Part shown: positions 24,386 to 30,960 of the stretch, piece after piece
Numbering within the stretch: position 1 is the first letter of the stretch
Layout: the number at the start of each line of letters is the position of its first letter
NCBI RefSeq assembly: GCF_000718025.1
Contig: NZ_JODS01000006.1
Coordinates: 186,001 to 250,000 of the forward strand
DNA from: Kitasatospora purpeofusca
GTDB lineage: Bacteria > Actinomycetota > Actinomycetes > Streptomycetales > Streptomycetaceae
Length of the DNA stretch: 64,000 nt
Direction of reading: 5' to 3'
Notes under the pieces: generated by a model
What the model was told of the DNA's origin: nothing
The model's input: only the letters and a program-made list of their open reading frames with translations
The model's database searches: none
Position numbers and translations under genes: made by a program

Positions 24386-24586
24386 ATGTCCGAGATCCTT
24401 TGGCAGAAGTCGTCGTTCAGTGGTGGTGACCCCGGGAGCGCGTGTCTTGAGCTGGCTCGTGGTGGGGCTGACCGACGATTTCTTCGCGAGTCGGACGAGA
24501 TGGCAACGGTGCTGGCCGTCGATGCCGCTGCACTCCGCGCGCTCCTTCTCGCCGTGAAGGCCGGCGAGTTCGACCACCTCGCCTGA
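24386..24586 (+). CDS. DUF397 domain-containing protein
   Basis: 66 residues. DUF397 small protein: LWQKSSFSGGDPGSACLELA at residues 5-24 is the family hallmark, and a Leu-rich helix closes the domain. It starts 10 nt after the XRE-DUF5753 stop, so the two are co-expressed and are likely to bind each other, as shown for related pairs. Ends before the hairpin 24625-24658. Confidence 0.93.
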   Translation: MSEILWQKSSFSGGDPGSACLELARGGADRRFLRESDEMATVLAVDAAALRALLLAVKAGEFDHLA

Positions 24587-24624
24587 GCGGGTCGGTCCTG
24601 GGGCCTCCAGGTCGCACCATGCAT

Positions 24625-24658
24625 CGGGCGGTCTCGGGCAACTGCCCGCGACCGCCCG
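24625..24658 (+). terminator. Terminator after the DUF397 gene
   Basis: 16-bp stem with one mismatch, CGGGCGGTCTCGGGCA (24625-24640) and 24643-24658, 2-nt loop. Confidence 0.7.
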
Positions 24659-24685
24659 CCTCGTTGTGGAGATCGCCGAACGGGC

Positions 24686-24727
24686 GGAGCAGGAAGTCGG
24701 CCCGGCCGACTTCCTGCTCCAGGGTGG
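24686..24727. repeat. 42-bp hairpin repeat, copy A
   Basis: A 15-bp perfect stem GGAGCAGGAAGTCGG / CCGACTTCCTGCTCC (24686-24700, 24706-24720) followed by AGGGTGG. It matches copy B at 25360-25401 at 38 of 42 positions, in the same orientation. The two copies bracket the hypothetical gene at 24772-25329. Confidence 0.8.
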
Positions 24728-24771
24728 ATACCTGCCTGGGAACCGCAGTCTCGCTGGCCGCCCCGCCGAGG

Positions 24772-25329
24772 TCAGCGGTCGAGGTCGCGGAGGTTGTCGT
24801 CGCACAGGCCGGTTCGGCAGCACACAGGCAGCCAGTCGGCTGCGGCCTCCCGGACGTCTTGCAGGCGAGCCCTGTCGGGTTCCACCACCGTGAGGATCTC
24901 GAAGGCGGTGCCAGCCTCCGGGCCCCGATTCGACAGCACCTCCACGTAGAGCAGCCAGAGACCGTGCACGGCAAGGTCCCGGCACAGTTCGGGAAGATCG
25001 AGTCCTCGTCGAGCGGACTCCCAATCCGTGCCCTCACCTGCCACCATGAGCTGCAGGAGGTCGAGGAACCATTTGCGAGCCGTCGGTGCGGCATCGTCTG
25101 CGAGAGCCGCCAGGGCGACGGATGTCACTGCCGGGGCCGGCTCCCACAGGACCGCCGGAGACCAGACATGCTCTTCGAGGCTGACATAGCTGGGCCTCTT
25201 CAGGGGCCCCCTACCCGCGAGCTGCAGCAGATCCCGGGACAGGTGCCCTGCCGAGCCGCCGCACCCGCACAGCATGCTCTTCCAGTCCTGCCTGGCTATC
25301 TCCATCTCGATCAGTCTCACAGGTCCCAC
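24772..25329 (-). CDS. Hypothetical protein, bracketed by hairpin repeats
   Basis: 185 residues if the first GTG (25327-25329) is used; GTG 25320 or ATG near 25305 are alternatives, and TAGGAT (25332-25337, minus strand) just upstream would suit a leaderless start at 25320. The sequence is Leu/Ala/Trp-rich and probably all-helical, with an early CGCGG cluster and CCRTGLC near the C terminus, which could bind metal. No family recognised. Codon use is somewhat less GC-biased than in neighbouring genes, and together with the flanking repeats this hints at acquisition, but evidence is weak. Confidence 0.6.
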   Translation of the reverse strand: MGPVRLIEMEIARQDWKSMLCGCGGSAGHLSRDLLQLAGRGPLKRPSYVSLEEHVWSPAVLWEPAPAVTSVALAALADDAAPTARKWFLDLLQLMVAGEGTDWESARRGLDLPELCRDLAVHGLWLLYVEVLSNRGPEAGTAFEILTVVEPDRARLQDVREAAADWLPVCCRTGLCDDNLRDLDR

Positions 25330-25359
25330 ATCCTAGGCGGCACCTGAAAAGGCTCTGCT

Positions 25360-25401
25360 GGAGCAGGAAGTCGGCCTCGTCGACTTCCTGCTCCGGGGTG
25401 G
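25360..25401. repeat. 42-bp hairpin repeat, copy B
   Basis: Perfect 14-bp stem GGAGCAGGAAGTCG / CGACTTCCTGCTCC (25360-25373, 25381-25394) followed by GGGGTGG. Direct repeat of copy A (24686-24727). It lies 8 bp after the stop of the FAD oxidoreductase gene and upstream of the hypothetical gene, so it may serve as that oxidoreductase gene's terminator. Confidence 0.8.
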
Positions 25402-25409
25402 GTGCACGG

Positions 25410-26285
25410 TCAACCGCTCAAACGCAGCGCGTAGTAGGCCTTCAGTGCAGCGTCGGCGCCGGAGCCGGTGGCGGTCATGATGCGCTGGCCGCGGGCGGAA
25501 CGTAGGTCTCCGGCCGTGAGAATCCTGGGGTGCTGGCGGTCGGGTGGGCAGTAGCCGTCCTCGCCCCGGACCATCGTGCCGGGCAGAGCAGCGGGGCGGA
25601 CGCCCAGATTCACGAAGACCAGGCCGGGTGCGAAGGTGCCCAACTCGCCCGCCATGACCTGGCCCTCGTGGGAGCGGTGGAGCTCCAGGGCCTCGGTCTC
25701 CAGCAGGGTGACCCGCGGATCGCCCTCGACCTCCTCCGCCTTGTAGGTGTCGCCGGGCGGGTGCGGGACCACCAAGTCGAGCGGGACATCGGGGTGGGCG
25801 CGCAGCAGGGTGCCGAGGGGGCGGTCGGCGCCGAGGACCAGGGTGCGGCGGCCGCCGAGCACCGCGGCGTCCGCCTCCCAGAGCGGCGGTGGCGCCTCGA
25901 CGGCGGAGGTGAGCCAGGTGGCCTCCTCCGGCCGGGCCGCGCGGACGCCGGTGGCGACGATCGCGTACCGGCCGCGCACGGTGGCCCCCGAATCAGCGAG
26001 GTGGACGGTCACGCCTTCGTCGTCGGCGTGCAGTTCCGTCGCCGGGGTGCCGAGCAGGAGGTCGCAGGAGTCGGCGACCCGCCGGACGTCCGCCGTGACG
26101 GCGTCCGCGAAGGCGGTTCCGGTCGCGAAGCCGAGCACATTGCTCACCGCCGGGACGCGCCGCAGGGTGGCGCCGAGCTCGCGGCGCTCGACCAGGGCGG
26201 ACCGCAGCCCGACGCTCGCCGCCATCACCGCCGCCGCACAGCCGGCGGGTCCGCCGCCCACGATCACCAGGTCGTACGTCACCAC
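25410..26285 (-). CDS. Thioredoxin reductase-like FAD-dependent oxidoreductase
   Basis: 291 residues, from GTG 26283-26285. The N-terminal FAD motif is VIVGGGPAGCAAAV (residues 8-21) and the C-terminal FAD-binding stretch is ILTAGDLRSARGQRIMTATG. This is the thioredoxin reductase/pyridine nucleotide-disulfide fold, but the redox CxxC between the two domains is absent, and the second nucleotide-binding glycine motif is degenerate (TLVLGADRPLGTLL). It therefore resembles ferredoxin-NADP reductase-like or tailoring oxidoreductases more than a thioredoxin reductase. Substrate unknown. Confidence 0.8.
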   Translation of the reverse strand: MVTYDLVIVGGGPAGCAAAVMAASVGLRSALVERRELGATLRRVPAVSNVLGFATGTAFADAVTADVRRVADSCDLLLGTPATELHADDEGVTVHLADSGATVRGRYAIVATGVRAARPEEATWLTSAVEAPPPLWEADAAVLGGRRTLVLGADRPLGTLLRAHPDVPLDLVVPHPPGDTYKAEEVEGDPRVTLLETEALELHRSHEGQVMAGELGTFAPGLVFVNLGVRPAALPGTMVRGEDGYCPPDRQHPRILTAGDLRSARGQRIMTATGSGADAALKAYYALRLSG

Positions 26286-26381
26286 GCTCCGAACACCCCT
26301 CTGCCGTCGGCGACCGATGCCGGCCGCCCGATCCCGCCCGCACCGCGCAGCGTAGTGCGGGCGGGGAGGGGAGCGAGGGGG

Positions 26382-26416
26382 ACCGGCCGACGCCCTGGTG
26401 AGGGGCGTCGGCCGGT
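26382..26416. terminator. Intrinsic terminator
   Basis: Perfect 13-bp stem ACCGGCCGACGCC / GGCGTCGGCCGGT (26382-26394, 26404-26416), 9-nt loop, just downstream (minus strand) of the repeat-tailed membrane protein gene. Confidence 0.8.
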
Positions 26417-26423
26417 GGGGGGA

Positions 26424-26960
26424 TCAGCCCTGCGGCGGGGCCGGCGGCTGGTACGGGGCTGCGGGGGCAGCCGGAGCGGCAGGGGCGGCGGCCTGGTACG
26501 GCGAGGGCTGCGGGTACTGCCCACCCTGCGGGTACGGCGCACCCTGCTGCGGGTACTGCCCAGGCGCGCCCTGCTGCGGGTACTGCCCAGGCGCGCCCTG
26601 CTGCGGGTACTGCCCAGGCGCGCCCTGCTGCGGGTACTGCGCGTTCGGCTGGTACGGCGGCGCCGCGGGCGCGGCCGGGGCCTGGGAGCGCGTGACCGCG
26701 GCCTTCACCGCGTTGATTATCAGCAGCACCGGCAGGATGAACGCCTTGAAGAAGATCGCGTAGGTGCCGCCCTCGAAGACGAAGGCCAGGTAGTACGCGT
26801 AGCCGGCGAAGCCGAGGCCGACGAGCACGTTGAGGGCACGCCAGCCGGCCTTGAGGCCGCCGACGTTGACGGCGCCGATGACCAGCAGGGCGATGCCGCT
26901 GAAGGCCAGCAGTACGACGTACCAGGAGAAGAGGGGGTCGACGTCGAAGTCGAGGTTCAC
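26424..26960 (-). CDS. Membrane protein with Gln/Pro/Tyr-rich repeat tail
   Basis: 178 residues from GTG 26958-26960. Four hydrophobic helices occupy about residues 12-95 (YVVLLAFSGIALLVIGAVN, LNVLVGLGFAGYAYYLAF, then FFKAFILPVLLIINAVKAA). The remaining 80 residues are a low-complexity cytoplasmic or surface tail with tandem QYPQQGAPG repeats encoded by three full 27-bp DNA units plus a partial one. Pro/Gln/Tyr-rich tails of this sort often mediate protein interaction or condensation. Function unknown. Monocistronic, ended by the hairpin at 26382-26416. Confidence 0.8.
   Translation of the reverse strand: MNLDFDVDPLFSWYVVLLAFSGIALLVIGAVNVGGLKAGWRALNVLVGLGFAGYAYYLAFVFEGGTYAIFFKAFILPVLLIINAVKAAVTRSQAPAAPAAPPYQPNAQYPQQGAPGQYPQQGAPGQYPQQGAPGQYPQQGAPYPQGGQYPQPSPYQAAAPAAPAAPAAPYQPPAPPQG
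26543..26641. repeat. 27-bp tandem repeat inside a coding region
   Basis: Units start at 26543, 26570, 26597 and 26624 (the last incomplete), with sequence beginning CCTGCTGCGGGTACTGCC. They encode the nine-residue QYPQQGAPG repeat. Copy number is likely to vary between strains. Confidence 0.85.
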
Positions 26961-27148
26961 GAGTGGGTCCTGTTGTTGCCGGGATCGGGCGGACGCGAAC
27001 GGGCGGCCGCCGGGGGACGAGTGGGGACAGTACTGGAGCCGACCGACATCCGTCCTCACGATTTCATCACGGTGTCGTCGCCGAATCCGCCCGGCGAACC
27101 TCCCTTCCACCCCTTGAAAACCGCTCAGGAAGCGTCCGTGCGTTCGGA

Positions 27149-27287
27149 TATGATGCGCCCGTCGCTGGTGGTTGGGGGGCGAAGCAGCGACCCGGGTGAG
27201 AGTCCCGGAGCGGCCTCCCACCTCGGCGAAACCGCCCCTGCTGCCGGGTTCGTCGGGTTCGCCCGCCTTCCTTCCGTGAGGTCCCCC
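27149..27287 (+). promoter_or_regulatory. Promoter and structured 5' leader of the LAXTG surface protein
   Basis: A good -10 hexamer TATGAT stands at 27149-27154, giving a leader of about 125 nt before GTG 27288. The leader can fold: GTCGCTG (27171-27177) pairs with CAGCGAC further on, enclosing a G-run, and CCGGG/CCCGG surround GGGTGAGAGTCCCGG near 27193-27207. I could not match it to a riboswitch class I know (cobalamin, ydaO, SAM, TPP, glycine). It may be a regulatory RNA or simply a GC-rich leader. Confidence 0.4.
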
Positions 27288-28967
27288 GTGCGTATTCAGC
27301 ACCGCAGATCCCTGGCCCTCGCCGCCGCTGCCACCCTGGTCTCGGGCGCTGCCCTGACCGCCGCCCCCGGTGCGGCCGCGCTGTCGCGCTCCGGCGGCAC
27401 CGGCGGTGCGGTCCTCGGCGCCCCCGGGCCGGGCACCCCGGGGCCGGTCGGGACCCAGGAGCGGCGAAGCCCGGTGACGGTCACCGTCGCGGGCTTCCCC
27501 GGCACCCTGGCCGCCGGAGGTCCGGCCGCCGAGTTCACCGCCACGCTGCACAACTCCGCCGACCACGCGGTCGACGTCACCACCGGCTTCGCCGTCGCGA
27601 ACGTCGACGCCGGGCTCCGCGAGAACCAGCTCACCCTCGACTACCAGTCCCCCGGCGGGGCTTCCTGGAAGTCCGCCGCCCTCGCCCCCGGTGCCGGCAC
27701 CGGCGCCACCTGGAACCTCGACACCTTCACCACCCGGCTGAGCCTGCCCGCCGGCGCCTCCGCGACGTACCGGCTGCGGCTGGCCGTCACCGCCGCCGCG
27801 CCCGCCGGCCGGGCCACCGCCGGGTTCACGGCGCTGGTCGCCGACCCGACCCTGCCGCCGGAGACCCGGATCACCGAAGCCGCGAGCCCGCAGCGGGAGT
27901 TCACGGTCACCGCGGGCAGCCCCACCGGGGCGCCGTCGACCGCCCCCGCGCCCGGCGTGCCCTACCTCGGCCTGGACGCGGTGCCCGGCTCCTTCACCGC
28001 GGGCGGCGAGCCGAAGCCGTTCCGGCTGACGCTCACCAACCGCAGCGGCAAGGACGTCGCCTTCCTGCCCGAACTGACCTTCCGGGGCAAGGCCCTGCCC
28101 GCCGCCGAGGCGGTCCGGCTGGAGTTCCGGGCGCCCGACGGCGAGTGGCTGCCGGCCGTGGACAGCGGCCAGGGCGGATCCGGGCGCTTGGCGCTGACGC
28201 TGCGCACGGGCGACCGGGAAGCCTCGCTGGTGCGGCTGCGCGACGGCGAGTCCCGGACGCTGAACGTGCGGCTGGCGTTCGCCCAGGACGCCCCGGCCGG
28301 GGTGCTGTCGCTGCTGCCGACCGGGAACAGCCTCCCGGCGGCCGGGACCGGTACCGGGGTACCCGCCACCGGCTCGGCGGTCGACATCACCGTGGCCGCC
28401 CCCGCTCCGGCCGTCCCGTCCGCCGCGCCGAGCACCCCGCCCGCCGAGGCCGGCGGTTCGCCGTCCGCCCCGGCCGCGTCCCCGGCGGCCGAACCGCCCG
28501 CACCCGCCGCCACCGCGCCCGCGGTCGGACTGGCGGCGGTCACCCCGGCCGCGGACCCGAGCGGCACACCGGCGGCCGTCCCGGTCTCGGAGGTCACGCA
28601 GACGCCGCCGAGCTCGGCCGCCGCCCCGGCTCCGGCGGTCACGGTGACCGTGGCGGCGCCCCCGGTGCCGTCCGTGGACCTCGCCTCGACCGGCGGCTCG
28701 TCCACCAACACCCCGATGGCGATCACCGGCGCCACCTCGATCGCGATGGGCATCGGCACCCTGGTGGTGGCCCACCGGCGGCAGCGGACCCGCCCGGCCG
28801 CCGTCCGGACGCCGCTGCCTGCCGGGGGACCGGCGGCGGGCCCGGGCCCGCGCCCGGCGGCGGGCGGTCCGGCGCTGCGGCCGGGGGCGGCTCCGGCCGT
28901 CCGGCCCGCGCCGGGCCAGGCAGCCGCTCCGGGCACCGGTCCAGCCACTGGTCCGGCCGCCCGCTGA
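27288..28967 (+). CDS. Secreted surface protein with LAXTG-type sorting motif
   Basis: 559 residues from GTG 27288 (GTG AGG shortly upstream acts as a weak Shine-Dalgarno). A signal peptide (residues 1 to about 30, ALTAAPGAAA) is followed by two Ig-like or beta-rich domains (about 60-180 and 215-350), then a Pro/Ala/Ser-rich stalk (about 360-465). Near residue 468 comes LASTG, a class E sortase motif, followed by a hydrophobic helix (MAITGATSIAMGIGTLVV) and basic residues RRQRTRP. Unusually, about 55 further Pro/Gly/Ala-rich residues follow the basic stop-transfer, where such proteins normally end. Confidence 0.8.
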   Translation: MRIQHRRSLALAAAATLVSGAALTAAPGAAALSRSGGTGGAVLGAPGPGTPGPVGTQERRSPVTVTVAGFPGTLAAGGPAAEFTATLHNSADHAVDVTTGFAVANVDAGLRENQLTLDYQSPGGASWKSAALAPGAGTGATWNLDTFTTRLSLPAGASATYRLRLAVTAAAPAGRATAGFTALVADPTLPPETRITEAASPQREFTVTAGSPTGAPSTAPAPGVPYLGLDAVPGSFTAGGEPKPFRLTLTNRSGKDVAFLPELTFRGKALPAAEAVRLEFRAPDGEWLPAVDSGQGGSGRLALTLRTGDREASLVRLRDGESRTLNVRLAFAQDAPAGVLSLLPTGNSLPAAGTGTGVPATGSAVDITVAAPAPAVPSAAPSTPPAEAGGSPSAPAASPAAEPPAPAATAPAVGLAAVTPAADPSGTPAAVPVSEVTQTPPSSAAAPAPAVTVTVAAPPVPSVDLASTGGSSTNTPMAITGATSIAMGIGTLVVAHRRQRTRPAAVRTPLPAGGPAAGPGPRPAAGGPALRPGAAPAVRPAPGQAAAPGTGPATGPAAR

Positions 28968-29057
28968 GCCGGACAGCCCGGACAGCCCGGACGGGCCGCG
29001 TGACCCCCGGCCCGCGCGAGCGCCGCGCGGGCCCGACCCGACAGGAGTGACCGCACC

Positions 29058-29705
29058 ATGGCCGACCACGAGGTGCTCCACGTGTTCTGCGGCCCGGACG
29101 GCACGCACGGCAACGCGCTGGGCGTCGTCCGGGACGGCGCGGCCGTGCCCGCCCAGGCGGACCGGCAGGCCATCGCGCGGCGGCTCGGCTTCAGCGAGAC
29201 GGTGTTCGTCGACGACCCGGAGAGCGGTGCGATCGACATCTGGACCCCGACCCTGCGCCTCCCCTTCGCCGGTCACCCCTGCGTCGGCGCGGCCTGGCTG
29301 CTGGGCGTCGACCGGCTGGTCACCGCCGCGGGCGTGGTCCGGGTGCGGCGCGACGGCGAGTTCACCCGGGTCGCGGCCCCGGCCGCCTGGGCGCCGCCGC
29401 GCACGCTCCGCCGGTACGCGACGGCGGCCGAGGTCGACGGGCTGGCGGTGCCGCCGCCGGGCGAGTGGATCTACGCCTGGGCCTGGCAGGACGAGACGGC
29501 GGGCACCGTCCGCGCCCGTGCCTTCCCCGGCCGGGGCGACGGCATCGACGAGGACGAGGCGACCGGCGCGGCCGCGCTGCTGCTGACGGCCGAGCTGGGC
29601 CGGGGGCTGACGATCACCCAGGGGCTCGGCTCGCAGCTCGTCACCGGGATCCCCGGGGAGGGGTTGGTCGAGGTCGGCGGCCGGGTCCGCCGCGCGGACC
29701 GGTAG
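29058..29705 (+). CDS. PhzF family isomerase-like protein
   Basis: 215 residues. PhzF/diaminopimelate-epimerase fold: FSETVFV (around residue 45) carries the catalytic Glu of PhzF, PFAGHPCVGAAWLL (about 70-83) is the first signature and DEDEATGAAALLL near residue 168 is the second. Family members are usually 260-300 residues, so this one is compact; both domains still seem present. Function of most PhzF paralogues outside phenazine clusters is unknown, and there are no phenazine genes here. ATG 29058 has GGAG upstream. Confidence 0.83.
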   Translation: MADHEVLHVFCGPDGTHGNALGVVRDGAAVPAQADRQAIARRLGFSETVFVDDPESGAIDIWTPTLRLPFAGHPCVGAAWLLGVDRLVTAAGVVRVRRDGEFTRVAAPAAWAPPRTLRRYATAAEVDGLAVPPPGEWIYAWAWQDETAGTVRARAFPGRGDGIDEDEATGAAALLLTAELGRGLTITQGLGSQLVTGIPGEGLVEVGGRVRRADR

Positions 29706-29735
29706 GGCCGTTCGGGGACGCGGGCCGGCCGGAGG

Positions 29736-30497
29736 TCAGCCGCGCCGGGCGGGGCCCGGCGAGCCGAGGCTGAGCAGCGGCTCGGCCTTCCGCCCGGGGT
29801 GCGCGGCCGGAGCGGCGGCGGCCCTGGACGGGTTCGGGACGGCGGCGGGCGCGCCCTGCGGAACCGGAACCGTAACCGGAAGAGGAGCAGGAGCCGGGTC
29901 GGGCTGCGAGGCGTGGTCGACCGGGCCGAGCGGGCCAGCGGCGCGCCGCTGGAGCAGGACCCGGCCGGCGGGGACCAGGGCGAGGTGGGTGGCCGCGACA
30001 CCGACGACGGCGAGCAGTATGTGGTCGACGTTGAGCACGTGCCCGGGCGCCCACGAGGAGAGGAACTCCAGTGCCGTGGCCAGCAGGGCCGAGGCGCCGG
30101 TGGTGCGCAGGAAGGACGGGAGCCAGGGGGTCCCGAGCCGGCCGCCGGCGAGCGGGAGGAGGACGCCGAGCGGGGCGGGCAGCAGCAGCTCGCCGAGCAG
30201 CTGGCCCGCGGAGGAGAAGCGGAGCGAGGCCAGTGGCGTCAGGTTGGCGTCGTAGACCCAGGCCACCGGCAGCGGTCTCAGTACCAGCCAGCCCAGCAGC
30301 AGCAGGTGGAGGGCGAGGCCGAACCGTCCCACCGCCCGTAGTCGACTCCGGTGGTGCTGGACGGCCGTCGCCCGTCCGGTCTCGGTCCGCACGTCGGCAC
30401 GCTCCCCGCGTGTCCTGGTGCCATCTCGCTGCACGGGGGGAAGGACGTGTTCTGGCGGCGTGACGGTTCCACCCCCGGTGCGAACTTTGCGTCGCAC
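29736..30497 (-). CDS. VanZ-like family membrane protein
   Basis: 253 residues from GTG 30495-30497; inner GTG starts could shorten the N terminus by up to about 50 residues. Four or five hydrophobic helices cover about residues 58-185, and the sequence NLTPLASLRF, then LLGELLLPAPLGVLLPL and LEFLSSWAPGHVLNVDHILL follows the VanZ domain pattern, including its acidic residue in the last helix pair. A Pro/Ala-rich tail of about 60 residues follows. VanZ domains are linked to low-level teicoplanin resistance in enterococci; the role here is not known. Confidence 0.75.
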   Translation of the reverse strand: MRRKVRTGGGTVTPPEHVLPPVQRDGTRTRGERADVRTETGRATAVQHHRSRLRAVGRFGLALHLLLLGWLVLRPLPVAWVYDANLTPLASLRFSSAGQLLGELLLPAPLGVLLPLAGGRLGTPWLPSFLRTTGASALLATALEFLSSWAPGHVLNVDHILLAVVGVAATHLALVPAGRVLLQRRAAGPLGPVDHASQPDPAPAPLPVTVPVPQGAPAAVPNPSRAAAAPAAHPGRKAEPLLSLGSPGPARRG

Positions 30498-30558
30498 GCC
30501 GGGGGCGGGCTCCCGCTCCCGGCGTGACCGCCGGGTGAACCCGCCCGGCGACCGCCTG

Positions 30559-30960
30559 CTACCGGCAGGGCGGCGCCGTGGTCGAGGCGGAGGGCGACGG
30601 CAGCGCGCCGAACACGTTGTCCGCCGGACCGGTCGGAGCGGCCGTCACCGCCGGGGCCGTCGGCGACACCACCGAGGGGGACGGGGAGCCGCCCGTCGGG
30701 GCCGCGTGCGCGGGCGCGGTGGGCACCGGAGCGCTGTGCGCCGCCGCGGCCTGCGGCGGGGCGCCGGCCGCTGCCCCGGACGGCGTGCTCGGGGCCGTGG
30801 GTATCCGCGCCACCGTCGGACAGGCGGTCCGGCTGGCGGGCGCACCCGCGTCCACCGGGACCGCCGTCGGACGGATGCCGCAGCCGGCGGCCAGCACGGC
30901 CAGCCCCACCAGCGCGGCGGCGGTCAACGGGCGCCGCAGCGGGCTCGTTCCTCGGGTCAC
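30559..30960 (-). CDS. afsQ3: AfsQ3-type lipoprotein of the AfsQ signalling operon
   Basis: 133 residues from GTG 30958-30960, overlapping the AfsQ2 stop (GTGA). Signal peptide with lipobox LAAGC (VGLAVLAAGC, Cys about residue 27). The mature part is Pro/Ala/Thr/Ser-rich and mostly disordered, with two Cys residues. In Streptomyces coelicolor a lipoprotein gene (afsQ3) follows afsQ2; position and lipobox agree. It may act as an accessory sensor at the membrane for AfsQ2, by analogy with CseA beside CseC; this is inference. Confidence 0.75.
   Translation of the reverse strand: MTRGTSPLRRPLTAAALVGLAVLAAGCGIRPTAVPVDAGAPASRTACPTVARIPTAPSTPSGAAAGAPPQAAAAHSAPVPTAPAHAAPTGGSPSPSVVSPTAPAVTAAPTGPADNVFGALPSPSASTTAPPCR

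Noticed and set aside
27161..27287. Assignment of the surface-protein leader to cobalamin, ydaO, SAM, TPP or glycine riboswitches
   Set aside because: GGGTGAGAGTCCCGG superficially recalls the cobalamin core, but the GGGAA, GCCACTG and B12-box elements are missing; the other classes fit less well.
25530..28967. Open frame of 1145 codons on the plus strand
   Set aside because: Only the part from GTG 27288 has a signal peptide, domains and a sorting motif. The upstream part is antisense to the FAD oxidoreductase and repeat-tailed membrane protein genes and is open because of GC bias.
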